A DNA stretch of 43,269 bases from contig JAUCBJ010007653.1 of assembly GCA_032718475.1 (NCBI GenBank), forward strand, positions 1 to 43,269. Direction: 5' to 3'. Both the position numbers and the translations under genes were made by a program. This document shows, one piece after another, positions 1 through 11,600 of the stretch. The notes under the pieces are model-generated. The model made no database searches and was not told the origin of the DNA. It worked only from the letters and a program-made list of their open reading frames with translations. Numbering within the stretch: position 1 is the first letter of the stretch; every line of letters begins with the position of its first letter. The DNA is from Nemertoderma westbladi (taxonomy: Eukaryota; Xenacoelomorpha; Nemertodermatida; Nemertodermatidae).

Positions 1-454
1 TAAATTGACCTTAGTTTAATGCAATGTACGAATGTTTAAGAATAGTGTTTTTGCTTCAGGTGTACGAAATGAAACGCAATGTACCTGGTAGTGTGGGGTA
101 GATAGATAACTTGATAGATTTATTTATACATTATGTAAAAATCAATAACAAATACACCAAACAATGTACAGGTATTGTCCAACATAACATATAGGATTAC
201 CTATAAAGCTTTTCAGATTTTCAAGGGGGTCCTTTTTGTTACTTGGTTGAGACAAGGGGGGGAACTGGACGCAAATCCCATCTTGGCGAATTTATATCCC
301 GCCTCAATGTTAAATTTTCAATTTAGGGAAAGATAACACAATATAACAGGTTACAGTTTTATTTTTGAGAGTAATCAGCTGTTATTTGCGTCCAATTTCG
401 CCTGGAGAGGGATTAATTTTTATTGTATCCAGTTCCCTCAAGACCTGTACAAAA
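1..454. other. Unassigned intergenic sequence
   Basis: AT-rich non-coding sequence. I see no open frame with protein-like character, no RNA gene and no clear repeat boundary in this stretch. Confidence 0.5.
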
Positions 455-622
455 CACATGTGTTAATTTTCGTTTATTGTTTTGGTTCCCCCAACACGCC
501 TCTGTAACCTGCTCCCTTACTAACCTGCTCCTTTAAATGGCAATGAGACCTAACGCTCTTTGGGACCTAACGCGACTTTACCTCTTTGTTTTGTACATCT
601 TGGGTCTTTCGTGCTCACCCCT
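455..622 (+). repeat. Dispersed repeat, copy 1 (also near 34262 and 39811)
   Basis: This stretch shares long near-identical blocks with 34262-34462 and 39811-40011, for example 'ttggttcccccaac', 'taacctgctc', 'gacctaacgctctttggga' and 'tttgttttgtac'. The other two copies contain small extra insertions. I see no coding potential or terminal structure, so the class of element is unknown. It shows that a member of this family existed here independently of the duplicated locus further right. Confidence 0.75.
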
Positions 623-750
623 AGGACCTGTTCCTTTTTAATCTTATTTTTGTATAAGTTTTATTCATTATTTTAACCATATATTGTCGCCTCATGCAAA
701 AAATTTAATAATACAAATAATAATAATAATACCATAAGTTCAAACTCTCC

Positions 751-1373
751 CGCTAGAGGGCTACATGTGTAAGCATTAATGTTTTTCCATTTCTTTGCTT
801 TTAATCCGCACATGCTGAAACTAGGCCAATTTGCACTACAACATTGGCTGTGTGTTTCGATGGGGGCTAACCCGGCTAACGCTAGAGGGCGAAATGTCTG
901 AAATAGAAATCCTTGACCCATTCCGTTATTTCTGATCCGTTCAAGCTGAAACTTGTCAGAACTTGTGCTAGAACACACCTTGTGTTTTTGTGCGGTCGAT
1001 AATCGGTCTGCAGTTCTCCAGTATGCCGCTAGAGACCGAAATGTTTAAAAGAGAAAACGTTCTCCCATTTCTGTTATTTTATTTTGTTTAAGCTGAATCG
1101 TGGCATATATGTACTATAGGCCTACCAGATGGTGCGTCTTTTTGGTTGGTTTTTCTTTTGTGGTTGGTTCTTTTTTGGTTGGTCCACAGTTCTCTAATCC
1201 GCCGCTGGAGGGCGAAATGTTAAGTGAAAACCTTACATCGTTTCCTTATTTTAATCCGTTTCATCTGAAACTTGGCAGACATGGTATAGACTGTATACCA
1301 TCCATAGGATACGTCTTTGTTGGGTCGGTAATCCCTCGGCAGTTCTACAGTCTACCGCTAGTGGGTTGAAATG
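751..1373 (+). repeat. Diverged tandem repeat, irregular period about 130-175 bp
   Basis: A motif like 'cgctagagggcgaaatg' recurs at about 751, 880, 1027, 1203 and 1356. Between occurrences come related blocks in the same order: a 'ccatttctgttatttt' block, an 'aagctgaaacttg' block and a 'gcagttctccagt' block. Spacing is 129, 147, 176 and 153 bp, so the units have drifted and carry indels. It looks like an old, decaying satellite-like repeat. The short open frames across it are not conserved between units. Confidence 0.7.
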
Positions 1374-1404
1374 AAAACATTCAAAAATGGATACCATCTG
1401 GAAA

Positions 1405-1665
1405 TAAGATCTCTCCAGTCACCTGAAGACTAAGTTCTTTCGAGCCACAGTGGAAGTGTATTTTTATACGGGGGTGAGACCTGGACACTGACGAAATCAC
1501 TTGAACAACGAATTTATGGTTGCTACGCAAGACTACTAAGGGCAGCCCTAAACATCAGCTGGAGACAACACATGACAAACGCCGAGATTTATGGTACAAT
1601 ATCACCTGTATCAACCACACTCCATGAACGCAGATTAAGATTCAGTGGGCAGTGCAGTGCTGGAG
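1405..1665 (+). pseudogene. Relic of non-LTR retrotransposon reverse transcriptase C-terminus
   Basis: Translating the plus strand with one frameshift near 1465 gives the typical region after the polymerase core of an RTE-like element: a 'KFFRATVEV' block, then 'LYGGETWTLTKSLEQRI', then 'RLLRAALNISWRQHMTN', then 'ERRLRFSGQC'. This matches the layout of the C-terminal part of the reverse transcriptase at 32254-32838 (LYGSTCWALT, then RLRFAGHC). No catalytic core remains. It is a dead 5'-truncated fragment of a related but distinct lineage. Confidence 0.75.
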
Positions 1666-1752
1666 AAGTAAAGAAAAGGTTATATCAGATCTACGTTTCT
1701 GGCAACCAACATATGGAAAGCGTAGCCGTGTACGATCGGCTATGATATATAT

Positions 1753-2081
1753 ATGTAATATTATGGTTTTGTTCAGATAGAGAAACTACTGAGTAAGAGC
1801 CAAAACGGATTTCGACCAAGTAGATCAACAATAGGTCAGACTATCGCACCTAATCCACTTCTATTGAACAGACAGTCTTAAGTTACATATCCTATCGTGA
1901 ATGTCAATGTCAGGGACAAGTGGCTGAACTGGTTAGCGCTACTGATGAGGCCTGTTAGGCTGAAACGTACGTCTGGCGCTGGTTCAACCCCCGGTGACGC
2001 GCTGTCTCATTTTTTCCATTTCTGAACAAAACCATAATATTACATCCTTAATTACAGTTGCATCAACAGCTCAACTCCAAT
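1753..2081 (+). mobile_element. Short inverted-repeat element carrying a hammerhead ribozyme (copy 1)
   Basis: A perfect 25-bp inverted repeat is formed by 1753-1777 and 2021-2045 (inner end TTTTGTTCAGA, complement TCTGAACAAAA). The 3' side continues to about 2081, where its end (complement ATTGGAGTTGAGCTGT) matches the 5' end of the related element at 2864, so this copy seems shortened on its left. The interior holds the hammerhead motif at 1935-1980. It has no coding capacity. It could be a MITE, an animal retrozyme, or a fragment of a Penelope-like element terminal repeat; the last two are known carriers of type I hammerheads with a minimal stem III. Confidence 0.7.
1935..1980 (+). ncRNA. 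Type I hammerhead ribozyme motif, well formed
   Basis: The core CTGATGA (1942-1948) is followed by stem II GGCC-TGTTA-GGCT and then GAAAC (1962-1966), a four-base GTAC loop and the cleavage triplet GTC (1971-1973). Stem I pairs AGCGCTA (1935-1941) with TGGCGCT (1974-1980), seven pairs including one G-U. All invariant core positions are present. The very short stem III is the form known from Penelope-like elements and animal retrozymes. Cleavage is predicted 3' of C1973. The only departure from the usual consensus is a G-U pair closing stem II. Confidence 0.8.
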
Positions 2082-2350
2082 TTATTTATATGATATATAT
2101 AGACTATAATTACTGTAGACTGTAATGATTACTAGCTGGCGGTGCTTGCCCACCGCGAAAGAAGCTCTCTAGCTTCAGACGACTGATAAACTGTCCACCT
2201 CTTGGTTCAAGTTATTGGAGTTATCTCTATGGAGTTAGTTCTGGGAGGATCGCGCTGGAAATAAGTTGTCAGACTTTGTGTGTAATCCCTAGCATAACGA
2301 TCTAAGAAAACTTTACTTTACTTAACTTTACTTACAGAAAATTCACTTGG

Positions 2351-2532
2351 TAAATAAACACTGCCTACGGGTTAACTTTGATAAGTAATAAACATTGCCT
2401 ACGGGTTAACTTTGGTAAGTAAACATGGCCTACGGGTTAACTTTGGTAAGTAAACATTGCATACGGGTTAACTTTGGTAAGTAAACATTGCCTACGGGTT
2501 AACTTTGATAAGTAAATTGCCTACGGGTTAAC
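2351..2532 (+). repeat. 31-bp tandem repeat, about 6 copies
   Basis: The unit contains 'TGCCTACGGGTTAACTTTGG' followed by TAAGTAAACAT and is repeated about six times with one or two substitutions and small indels per copy. The GGGTTAAC core is constant. It is non-coding. Confidence 0.85.
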
Positions 2533-2863
2533 ATTTCAAACGACATTACTAGCGGTGATCGAATTGTTATTTGAAAATAATAGTAATACATTATATTTAA
2601 AAATCAAAAATGAGACCGGTTTGTTTTATACCAGTTTCTTATACAGAGTTATACTAAAGTAAACACTACACCGAGCAATCCCTGCAATGCATTAAATATT
2701 ATTGATTAATTTTAAATAATTATTGCAATCTAATGCCAGACTGTGGTAGGGTTGGAGCCACTGCTGGGCCTAGCTTTACCGATGTTGTTCTAATGTACTG
2801 CTGTTACCAGCGAGCGTAATAGTACCAATCCGTTAATAATTGGTTTGAATCGATAATGAAATG
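2533..2863. other. Unassigned intergenic sequence
   Basis: AT-rich sequence with no recognisable gene, repeat array or terminal structure. Confidence 0.5.
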
Positions 2864-3157
2864 ATTGGAGTTGAGCTGTTAATTTAACTATATTAAATGT
2901 TATTATGATATGACTTTGTTCAGAAATAGAAAAAAGTAGGAAGCACGTCACCGGGGGTTGAACCAGCGCTATCTAAGACTGTCTGTTAAATATAAGTGGA
3001 TTAGATGGGAGAGGAAGGGTCAGGGGGGAGTGACTAAACTGGTAGTACTACTGACGATGTCAGATAGGCCGAAACGCGTGTATGGCGCTAGTTCAACCCC
3101 GGGTAATGTGCTTCATTAATTTTCCATTTCTGAAAAAATCGTATTATAATATCATAA
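2864..3157 (+). mobile_element. Short inverted-repeat element carrying a hammerhead-like motif (copy 2)
   Basis: It is related to the element at 1753-2081. The 5' end (ATTGGAGTTGAGCTGTT, 2864-2880) equals the complement of that element's 3' end, and both share TTGTTCAGAAAT and the block around CACCGGGGGTTGAACCAGCGCT. Here that block (2948-2971) is inverted relative to 3083-3113, so the ends form long imperfect inverted repeats. A 13-bp direct repeat, AATCGATAATGAA, lies near 2848 and 3158 and may be an insertion footprint, though it does not abut both ends exactly. Confidence 0.6.
3044..3089 (+). ncRNA. Hammerhead ribozyme motif, partly degraded
   Basis: The core CTGACGA (3051-3057; position 7 is a free position) is followed by a weak stem II with loop AGATA, then GAAAC (3071-3075), loop GCGT and cleavage triplet GTA (3080-3082). 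Stem I between AGTACTA and TGGCGCT has one mismatch and two G-U pairs, and the closing pair of stem II is lost. The invariant core is intact but the stems are weaker than in the copy at 1935-1980, so activity is doubtful. Confidence 0.5.
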
Positions 3158-3380
3158 ATCGATAATGAATCTAAGAAGTGTTCCTGTATTGTGGTGGGCA
3201 ACTGTATGGGGGAGGTGTACGTTTATCGTGTTTGTAGATTCTTTATATTAAATAAAACTATTTTAAGCTATGTTTGTCGCGAATCAGACGCTAAAAAGCA
3301 CACAGATCTTATTTTTGGCTTTATTTATTATAATAAATATTATGCTGCATTCGATGGGTACATTTCCTATATCATACTTT
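3158..3380. other. Unassigned sequence left of the satellite
   Basis: AT-rich sequence with a 67-codon open frame of no recognisable similarity. No gene is supported. Confidence 0.5.
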
Positions 3381-5960
3381 CACGCATAGTGTAACGTAAG
3401 TAGAGAATCGATATTACTTCACCCGTAGTGTAACGCAAGTAGAGAATCGACATTACTTCACCCGTAGTGTAACGTAAGTAGAGAATCGACATTACTTCAC
3501 CCGTAGTGTAACGTAAGTATAGAATCGACATTACTTCACCCGTAGTGTAACGTAAGTAGAGAATCGACATTACTTCACCCTTAGTGTAACGTAAGTAGAG
3601 AATCGACATTACTTCACCCGTAGTGTAACATATGTAGAGAATCGACATTACTTCACCCGTAGTGTAACGTAAGTATAGATAATCGACATTATTTCACCCG
3701 TAGTGTAACGTAAGTATAGATAATCGACATTATTTCACCCGTAGTGTAACGTAAGTAGAGAATCGACATTACTTCACCCGTAGTGTAACGTAAGTATAGA
3801 GAATCGACATTACTTCACCCGTAGTGTAACATAAGTAGAGAATCGACATTAATTCACCCGTATTGTAACGTAAGAAGAGAATCGACATTATTTCACCCTT
3901 ATTGTAACGTAAGTAGAGAATCGACATTACTTCACCCGTAGTGTAACGTAAGTAGATAATCGACATTATTTCACCCGTAGTGTAACGTAAGAAGAAAATC
4001 GACATTATTTCACCCTTATTGTAACGTAAGTAGAGAATCGACATTACTTCACCCGTAGTGTAACGTAAGTAGAGAATCGACATTACTTCACCCGTAGTGT
4101 AACGTAAGTAGAGAATCGACATTACTTTACCCGTAGTGTAACGTATGAAGAGAATAGACATTACGTCACCCGTAGTGTAACGTAAGTAGAGAATCGACAT
4201 TACTTCACCCGTAGTGTAACGTAAGTAGAGAATCGACATTACTTCACCCGTAGTGTAACGTAAGTAGAGAATCGACATTACTTCACCCGTAGTGTAACGT
4301 ATGAAGAGAATAGACATTACGTCACCCGTAGTGTAACGAGAGTAGAGAATCGACATTACTTCACCCGTAGTGTAACATAAGTAGAGAATCGACATTACTT
4401 CACCAGTAGTGTAACGTAAGTAGATAATCGACATTACTTCACCCGTAGTGTAACATAAGTAGAGAATCGACATTACTTCACCCGTAGTGTAACGTAAGTA
4501 GAGAATCGACATTACTTCACCCGTAGTGTAACGTAAGTAGAGAATCGACATTACTTTACCCGTAGTGTAACGTATGAAGAGAATAGACATTACGTCACCC
4601 GTAGTGTAACGTAAGTAGAGAATCGACATTACTTCACCCGTAGTGTAACGTAAGTAGAGAATCGACATTACTTCACCCGTAGTGTAACGTAAGTAGAGAA
4701 TCGACATTACTTTACCCGTAGTGTAACGTATGAAGAGAATAGACATTACGTCACCCGTAGTGTAACGTAAGTAGATAATCGACATTATTTCACCCGTAGT
4801 GTAACGTAAGAAGAAAATCGACATTATTTCACCCTTATTGTAACGTAAGTAGAGAATCGACATTACTTCACCCGTAGTGTAACGTAAGTAGAGAATCGAC
4901 ATTACTTCACCCGTAGTGTAACGTAAGTAGAGAATCGACATTACTTTACCCGTAGTGTAACGTATGAAGAGAATAGACATTACGTCACCCGTAGTGTAAC
5001 GTAAGTAGAGAATCGACATTACTTCACCCGTAGTGTAACGTAAGTAGAGAATCGACATTACTTTACCCGTAGTGTAACGTAAGTAGAGAATCGATATTAC
5101 TTCACCCGTAGTGTAACGTATGAAGAGAATAGACATTACGTCACCCGTAGTGTAACGAGAGTAGAGAATCGACATTACTTCACCCGTAGTGTAACGTAAG
5201 TAGAGAATCGACATTACTTCACCCGTAGTGTAACGTAAGTAGAGAATCGACATTACTTCACCCGTAGTGTAACGTAAGTAGAGAATCGACATTACTTCAC
5301 CCGTAGTGTAACATAAGTAGAGAATCGACATTACTTCACCCGTAGTGTAACGTATGAAGAGAATAGACATTACTTCACCCGTAGTGTAACGTAAGTAGAG
5401 AATCGACATTACTTCACCCGTAGTGTAACATAAGTAGAGAATCGACATTACTTCACCCGTAGTGTAACGTAAGTAGAGAATCGACATTACTTCACCCGTA
5501 TTGTAACGTAAGTAGAGAATCGACATTACTTCACCCGTAGTGTAACGTAAGTAGAGAATCGACATTACTTCACCCGTAGTGTAACGTAAGTAGAGAATCG
5601 ACATTACTTCACCCGTAGTGTAACATAAGTAGAGAATCGACATTACTTCACCCGTATTGTAACGTAAGTAGAGAATCGACATTACTTCACCCGTAGTGTA
5701 ACATAAGTAGAGAATCGACATTACTTCACCCGTAGTGTAACGTAAGTAGAGAATCGACATTACTTCACCCGTATTGTAACGTAAGTAGAGAATCGACATT
5801 ACTTCACCCATAGTGTAACGTAAGTAGAGAATCGACATTACTTCACCCGTATTGTAACGTAAGTAGAGAATCGACATTACTTCACCCATAGTGTAACGTA
5901 AGTAGAGAATCGACATTACTTCACCCGTATTGTAACGTAAGTAGAGAATCGACATTACTT

Positions 5961-7208
5961 CACCCATAGTGTAACGTAAGTAGAGAATCGACATTACTTC
6001 ACCCGTAGTGTAACGTAAGTAGAAAATCGACATTACTTCACCCGTAGTGTAACATAAGTAGAGAATCGACATTACTTCACCCGTAGTGTAACGTAAGTAG
6101 AGAATCGACATTACTTCACCCGTAGTGTAACGTAAGTAGAGAATCGACATTACTTCACCCATAGTGTAACGTAAGTAGAGAATCGACATTACTTCACCCG
6201 TAGTGTAACGTAAGTAGAAAATCGACATTACTTCACCCGTAGTGTAACGTAAGTAGAGAATCGACATTACTTCACCCGTAGTGTAACGTAAGTAGAGAAT
6301 CGACATTACTTCACCCGTAGTGTAACGTAAGTAGAGAATCGACATTACTTCACCCGTAGTGTAACGTAAGTAGAGAATCGACATTACTTCACCCGTAGTG
6401 TAACGTAAGTAGAGAATCGACATTACTTCACCCGTAGTGTAACGTAAGTAGAGAATCGACATTACTTCACCCGTAGTGTAACGTAAGTAGAGAATCGACA
6501 TTACTTCACTCGTAGTGTAACGTAAGTAGAGAATCGACATTACTTCACCCGTATTGTAACGTAAGTAGAGAATCGACATTACTTCACCCATAGTGTAACG
6601 TAAGTAGAGAATCGACATTACTTCACCCGTAGTGTAACGTAAGTAGAAAATCGACATTACTTCACCCGTAGTGTAACATAAGTAGAGAATCGACATTACT
6701 TCACCCGTAGTGTAACGTAAGTAGAGAATCGACATTACTTCACCCGTAGTGTAACGTAAGTAGAGAATCGACATTACTTCACCCATAGTGTAACGTAAGT
6801 AGAGAATCGACATTACTTCACCCGTAGTGTAACGTAAGTAGAAAATCGACATTACTTCACCCGTAGTGTAACGTAAGTAGAGAATCGACATTACTTCACC
6901 CGTAGTGTAACGTAAGTAGAGAATCGACATTACTTCACCCGTAGTGTAACGTAAGTAGAGAATCGACATTACTTCACCCGTAGTGTAACGTAAGTAGAGA
7001 ATCGACATTACTTCACCCGTAGTGTAACGTAAGTAGAGAATCGACATTACTTCACCCGTAGTGTAACGTAAGTAGAGAATCGACATTACTTCACCCGTAG
7101 TGTAACGTAAGTAGAGAATCGACATTACTTCACCCGTAGTGTAACGTAAGTAGAGAATCGACATTACTTCACCCGTAGTGTAACGTAAGTAGAGAATCGA
7201 CATTACTT
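5961..7208. repeat. Higher-order repeat of 16 satellite units (624 bp)
   Basis: The variant CACCCATAGTG followed by a GTAGAAAATCG unit and then an AACATAAGTAG unit occurs at 5961 and again at 6585, exactly 624 bp (16 x 39) later. The same signature with the same spacing is seen at 9404 and 10028. The array therefore contains amplified multi-unit blocks rather than independent single-unit copies. The block limits given here are approximate. Confidence 0.65.
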
Positions 7209-8302
7209 CACCCGTAGTGTAACGTAAGTAGAGAATCGACATTACTTCACCCGTAGTGTAACGTAAGTAGAAAATCGACATTACATCACCCGTAGTGTAA
7301 CGTAAGTAGAGAATCGACATTACTTCACCCGTAGTGTAACGTATGAAGAGAATAGACATTACTTCACCCGTATTGTAACGTAAGTAGAGAATCGACATTA
7401 CTTCACCCGTAGTGTAACGTAAGCAGAGAATCGACATTACTTCACCCGCAGTGTAACGTAAGTAGAGAATCGACATTACTTCACCCGTAGTGTAACGTAA
7501 GTAGAGAATCGACATTACTTCACCCGTAGTGTAACGTAAGTAGAGAATCGACATTACTTCACCCGTAGTGTAACGTATGAAGAGAATAGACATTACTTCA
7601 CCCGTATTGTAACGTAAGTAGAGAATCGACATTACTTCACCCGTAGTGTAACGTAAGTAGAGAATCGACATTACTTCACCCGTAGTGTAACGTAAGTAGA
7701 GAATCGACATTACTTCACCCGTAGTGTAACGTAAGTAGAGAATCGACATTACTTCACCCGTAGTGTAACGTAAGTAGAGAATCGACATTACTTTACCCGT
7801 AGTGTAACGTATGAAGAGAATAGACATTACGTCACCCGTAGTGTAACGTAAGTAGAGAATCGACATTACTTCACCCGTAGTGTAACGTAAGTAGAGAATC
7901 GACATTACTTTACCCGTAGTGTAACGTAAGTAGAGAATCGATATTACTTCACCCGTAGTGTAACGTATGAAGAGAATAGACATTACGTCACCCGTAGTGT
8001 AACGAGAGTAGAGAATCGACATTACTTCACCCGTAGTGTAACGTAAGTAGAGAATCGACATTACTTCACCCGTATTGTAACGTAAGTATAGATAATCGAC
8101 ATTACTTCACCCGTATTGTAACGTAAGTAGAGAATCGACATTACTTCACCCGTAGTGTAACGTAAGTAGAGAATCGACATTACTTCACCCGTAGTGTAAC
8201 GTAAGTAGAGAATCGACATTACTTCACCCGTAGTGTAACGTAAGTAGAGAATCGACATTACTTCACCCGTAGTGTAACGTAAGTAGAGAATCGACATTAC
8301 TT

Positions 8303-8690
8303 CACCCTATTGTAACGTAAGTATAGATAATCGACATTACTTCACCCGTATTGTAACGTAAGTATAGATAATCGACATTACTTCACCCGTAGTGTAACGT
8401 AAGTAGAGAATCGACATTACTTCACCCGTAGTGTAACGTAAGTAGAGAATCGACATTACTTCACCCTATTGTAACGTAAGTATAGATAATCGACATTACT
8501 TCACCCGTATTGTAACGTAAGTATAGAGAATCGACATTACTTCACCCGTAGTGTAACGTAAGTAGAGAATCGACATTACTTCACCCGTAGTGTAACGTAA
8601 GTAGAGAATCGACATTACTTCACCCTATTGTAACGTAAGTATAGATAATCGACATTACTTCACCCGTATTGTAACGTAAGTATAGATAAT
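8303..8690. repeat. Local higher-order repeat of about 159 bp in the satellite
   Basis: A shortened junction CACCCTATTG occurs at 8303, 8462 and 8621, spaced 159 bp. Each is followed by a 2-bp longer GTATAGATAATCG unit. This is a four-unit block repeated about three times and is distinct from the 16-unit blocks on either side. Confidence 0.7.
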
Positions 8691-11600
8691 CGACATTACT
8701 TCACCCGTATTGTAACGTAAGTAGAGAATCGACATTACTTCACCCGTAGTGTAACGTAAGTAGAGAATCGACATTACTTCATCTGTAGTGTAACGTAAGT
8801 AGAGAATCGACATTACTTCACCCATAGTGTAACGTAAGTAGAAAATCGACATTACTTCACCCGTAGTGTAACGTAAGTAGAGAATCGACATTACTTCACC
8901 CGTAGTGTAACAATAGTAGAGAATCGACATTACTTCACCCGTAGTGTAACGTAAGTAGAGAATCGACATTACTTCACCCGTAGTGTAACGTAAGTAGAGA
9001 ATCGACATTACTTCACCCGTAGTGTAACGTAAGTAGAGAATCGACATTACTTCACCCGTAGTGTAACATAAGTAGAGAATCGACATTACTTCACCCGTAG
9101 TGTAACGTAAGTAGAGAATCGACATTACTTCACCCGTAGTGTAACATAAGTAGAGAATCGACATTACTTCACCCGTAGTGTAACGTAAGTAGAGAATCGA
9201 CATTACTTCACCCGTAGTGTAACGTAAGTAGAGAATCGACATTACTTCACCCGTATTGTAACGTAAGTAGAGAATCGACATTACTTCACCCGTAGTGTAA
9301 CATAAGTAGAGAATCGACATTACTTCACCCGTAGTGTAACGTAAGTAGAGAATCGACATTACTTCACCCGTATTGTAACGTAAGTAGAGAATCGACATTA
9401 CTTCACCCATAGTGTAACGTAAGTAGAGAATCGACATTACTTCACCCGTAGTGTAACGTAAGTAGAAAATCGACATTACTTCACCCGTAGTGTAACATAA
9501 GTAGAGAATCGACATTACTTCACCCGTAGTGTAACGTAAGTAGAGAATCGACATTACTTCACCCGTAGTGTAACGTAAGTAGAGAATCGACATTACTTCA
9601 CCCATAGTGTAACGTAAGTAGAGAATCGACATTACTTCACCCGTAGTGTAACGTAAGTAGAAAATCGACATTACTTCACCCGTAGTGTAACGTAAGTAGA
9701 GAATCGACATTACTTCACCCGTAGTGTAACGTAAGTAGAGAATCGACATTACTTCACCCGTAGTGTAACGTAAGTAGAGAATCGACATTACTTCACCCGT
9801 AGTGTAACGTAAGTAGAGAATCGACATTACTTCACCCGTAGTGTAACGTAAGTAGAGAATCGACATTACTTCACCCGTAGTGTAACGTAAGTAGAGAATC
9901 GACATTACTTCACCCGTAGTGTAACGTAAGTAGAGAATCGACATTACTTCACCCGTAGTGTAACGTAAGTAGAGAATCGACATTACTTCACCCGTATTGT
10001 AACGTAAGTAGAGAATCGACATTACTTCACCCATAGTGTAACGTAAGTAGAGAATCGACATTACTTCACCCGTAGTGTAACGTAAGTAGAAAATCGACAT
10101 TACTTCACCCGTAGTGTAACATAAGTAGAGAATCGACATTACTTCACCCGTAGTGTAACGTAAGTAGAGAATCGACATTACTTCACCCGTAGTGTAACGT
10201 AAGTAGAGAATCGACATTACTTCACCCATAGTGTAACGTAAGTAGAGAATCGACATTACTTCACCCGTAGTGTAACGTAAGTAGAAAATCGACATTACTT
10301 CACCCGTAGTGTAACGTAAGTAGAGAATCGACATTACTTCACCCGTTGTGTAACGTAAGTAGAGAATCGACATTACTTCACCCGTAGTGTAACGTAAGTA
10401 GAGAATCGACATTACTTCACCCGTAGTGTAACGTAAGTAGAGAATCGACATTACTTCACCCGTAGTGTAACGTAAGTAGAGAATCGACATTACTTCACCC
10501 GTAGTGTAACGTAAGTAGAGAATCGACATTACTTCACCCGTAGTGTAACGTAAGTAGAGAATCGACATTACTTCACCCGTAGTGTAACGTAAGTAGAGAA
10601 TCGACATTACTTCACCCGTAGTGTAACGTAAGTAGAGAATCGACATTACTTCACCCGTAGTGTAACGTAAGTAGAGAATCGACATTACTTCACCCGTAGT
10701 GTAACGTAAGTAGAAAATCGACATTACTTCACCCGTAGTGTAACGTAAGTAGAGAATCGACATTACTTCACCCGTAGTGTAACGTATGAAGAGAATAGAC
10801 ATTACTTCACCCGTATTGTAACGTAAGTAGAGAATCGACATTACTTCACCCGTAGTGTAACGTAAGCAGAGAATCGACATTACTTCACCCGTAGTGTAAC
10901 GTAAGTAGAGAATCGACATTACTTCACCCGTAGTGTAACGTAAGTAGAGAATCGACATTACTTCACCCGTAGTGTAACGTAAGTAGAGAATCGACATTAC
11001 TTCACCCGTAGTGTAACGTATGAAGAGAATCGACATTACTTCACCCGTATTGTAACGTAAGTAGAAAATCGACATTACTTCACCCGTAGTGTAACGTAAG
11101 CAGAGAATCGACATTACTTCACCCGTAGTGTAACGTAAGTAGAGAATCGACATTACTTCACCCGTAGTGTAACGTAAGTAGAGAATCGACATTACTTCAC
11201 CCGTAGTGTAACGTAAGTAGAGAATCGACATTACTTCACCCGTAGTGTAACGTAAGTAGAGAATCGACATTACTTCACCCGTAGTGTAACGTAAGTAGAG
11301 AATCGACATTACTTCACCCGTAGTGTAACGTAAGTAGAGAATCGACATTACTTCACCCGTAGTGTAACGTAAGTAGAGAATCGACATTACTTCACCCGTA
11401 GTGTAACGTAAGTAGAGAATCGACATTACTTCACCCGTAGTGTAACGTATGAAGAGAATAGACATTACTTCACCCGTATTGTAACGTAAGTAGAGAATCG
11501 ACATTACTTCACCCATAGTGTAACGTAAGTAGAGAATCGACATTACTTCACCCGTAGTGTAACGTAAGTAGAAAATCGACATTACTTCACCCGTAGTGTA

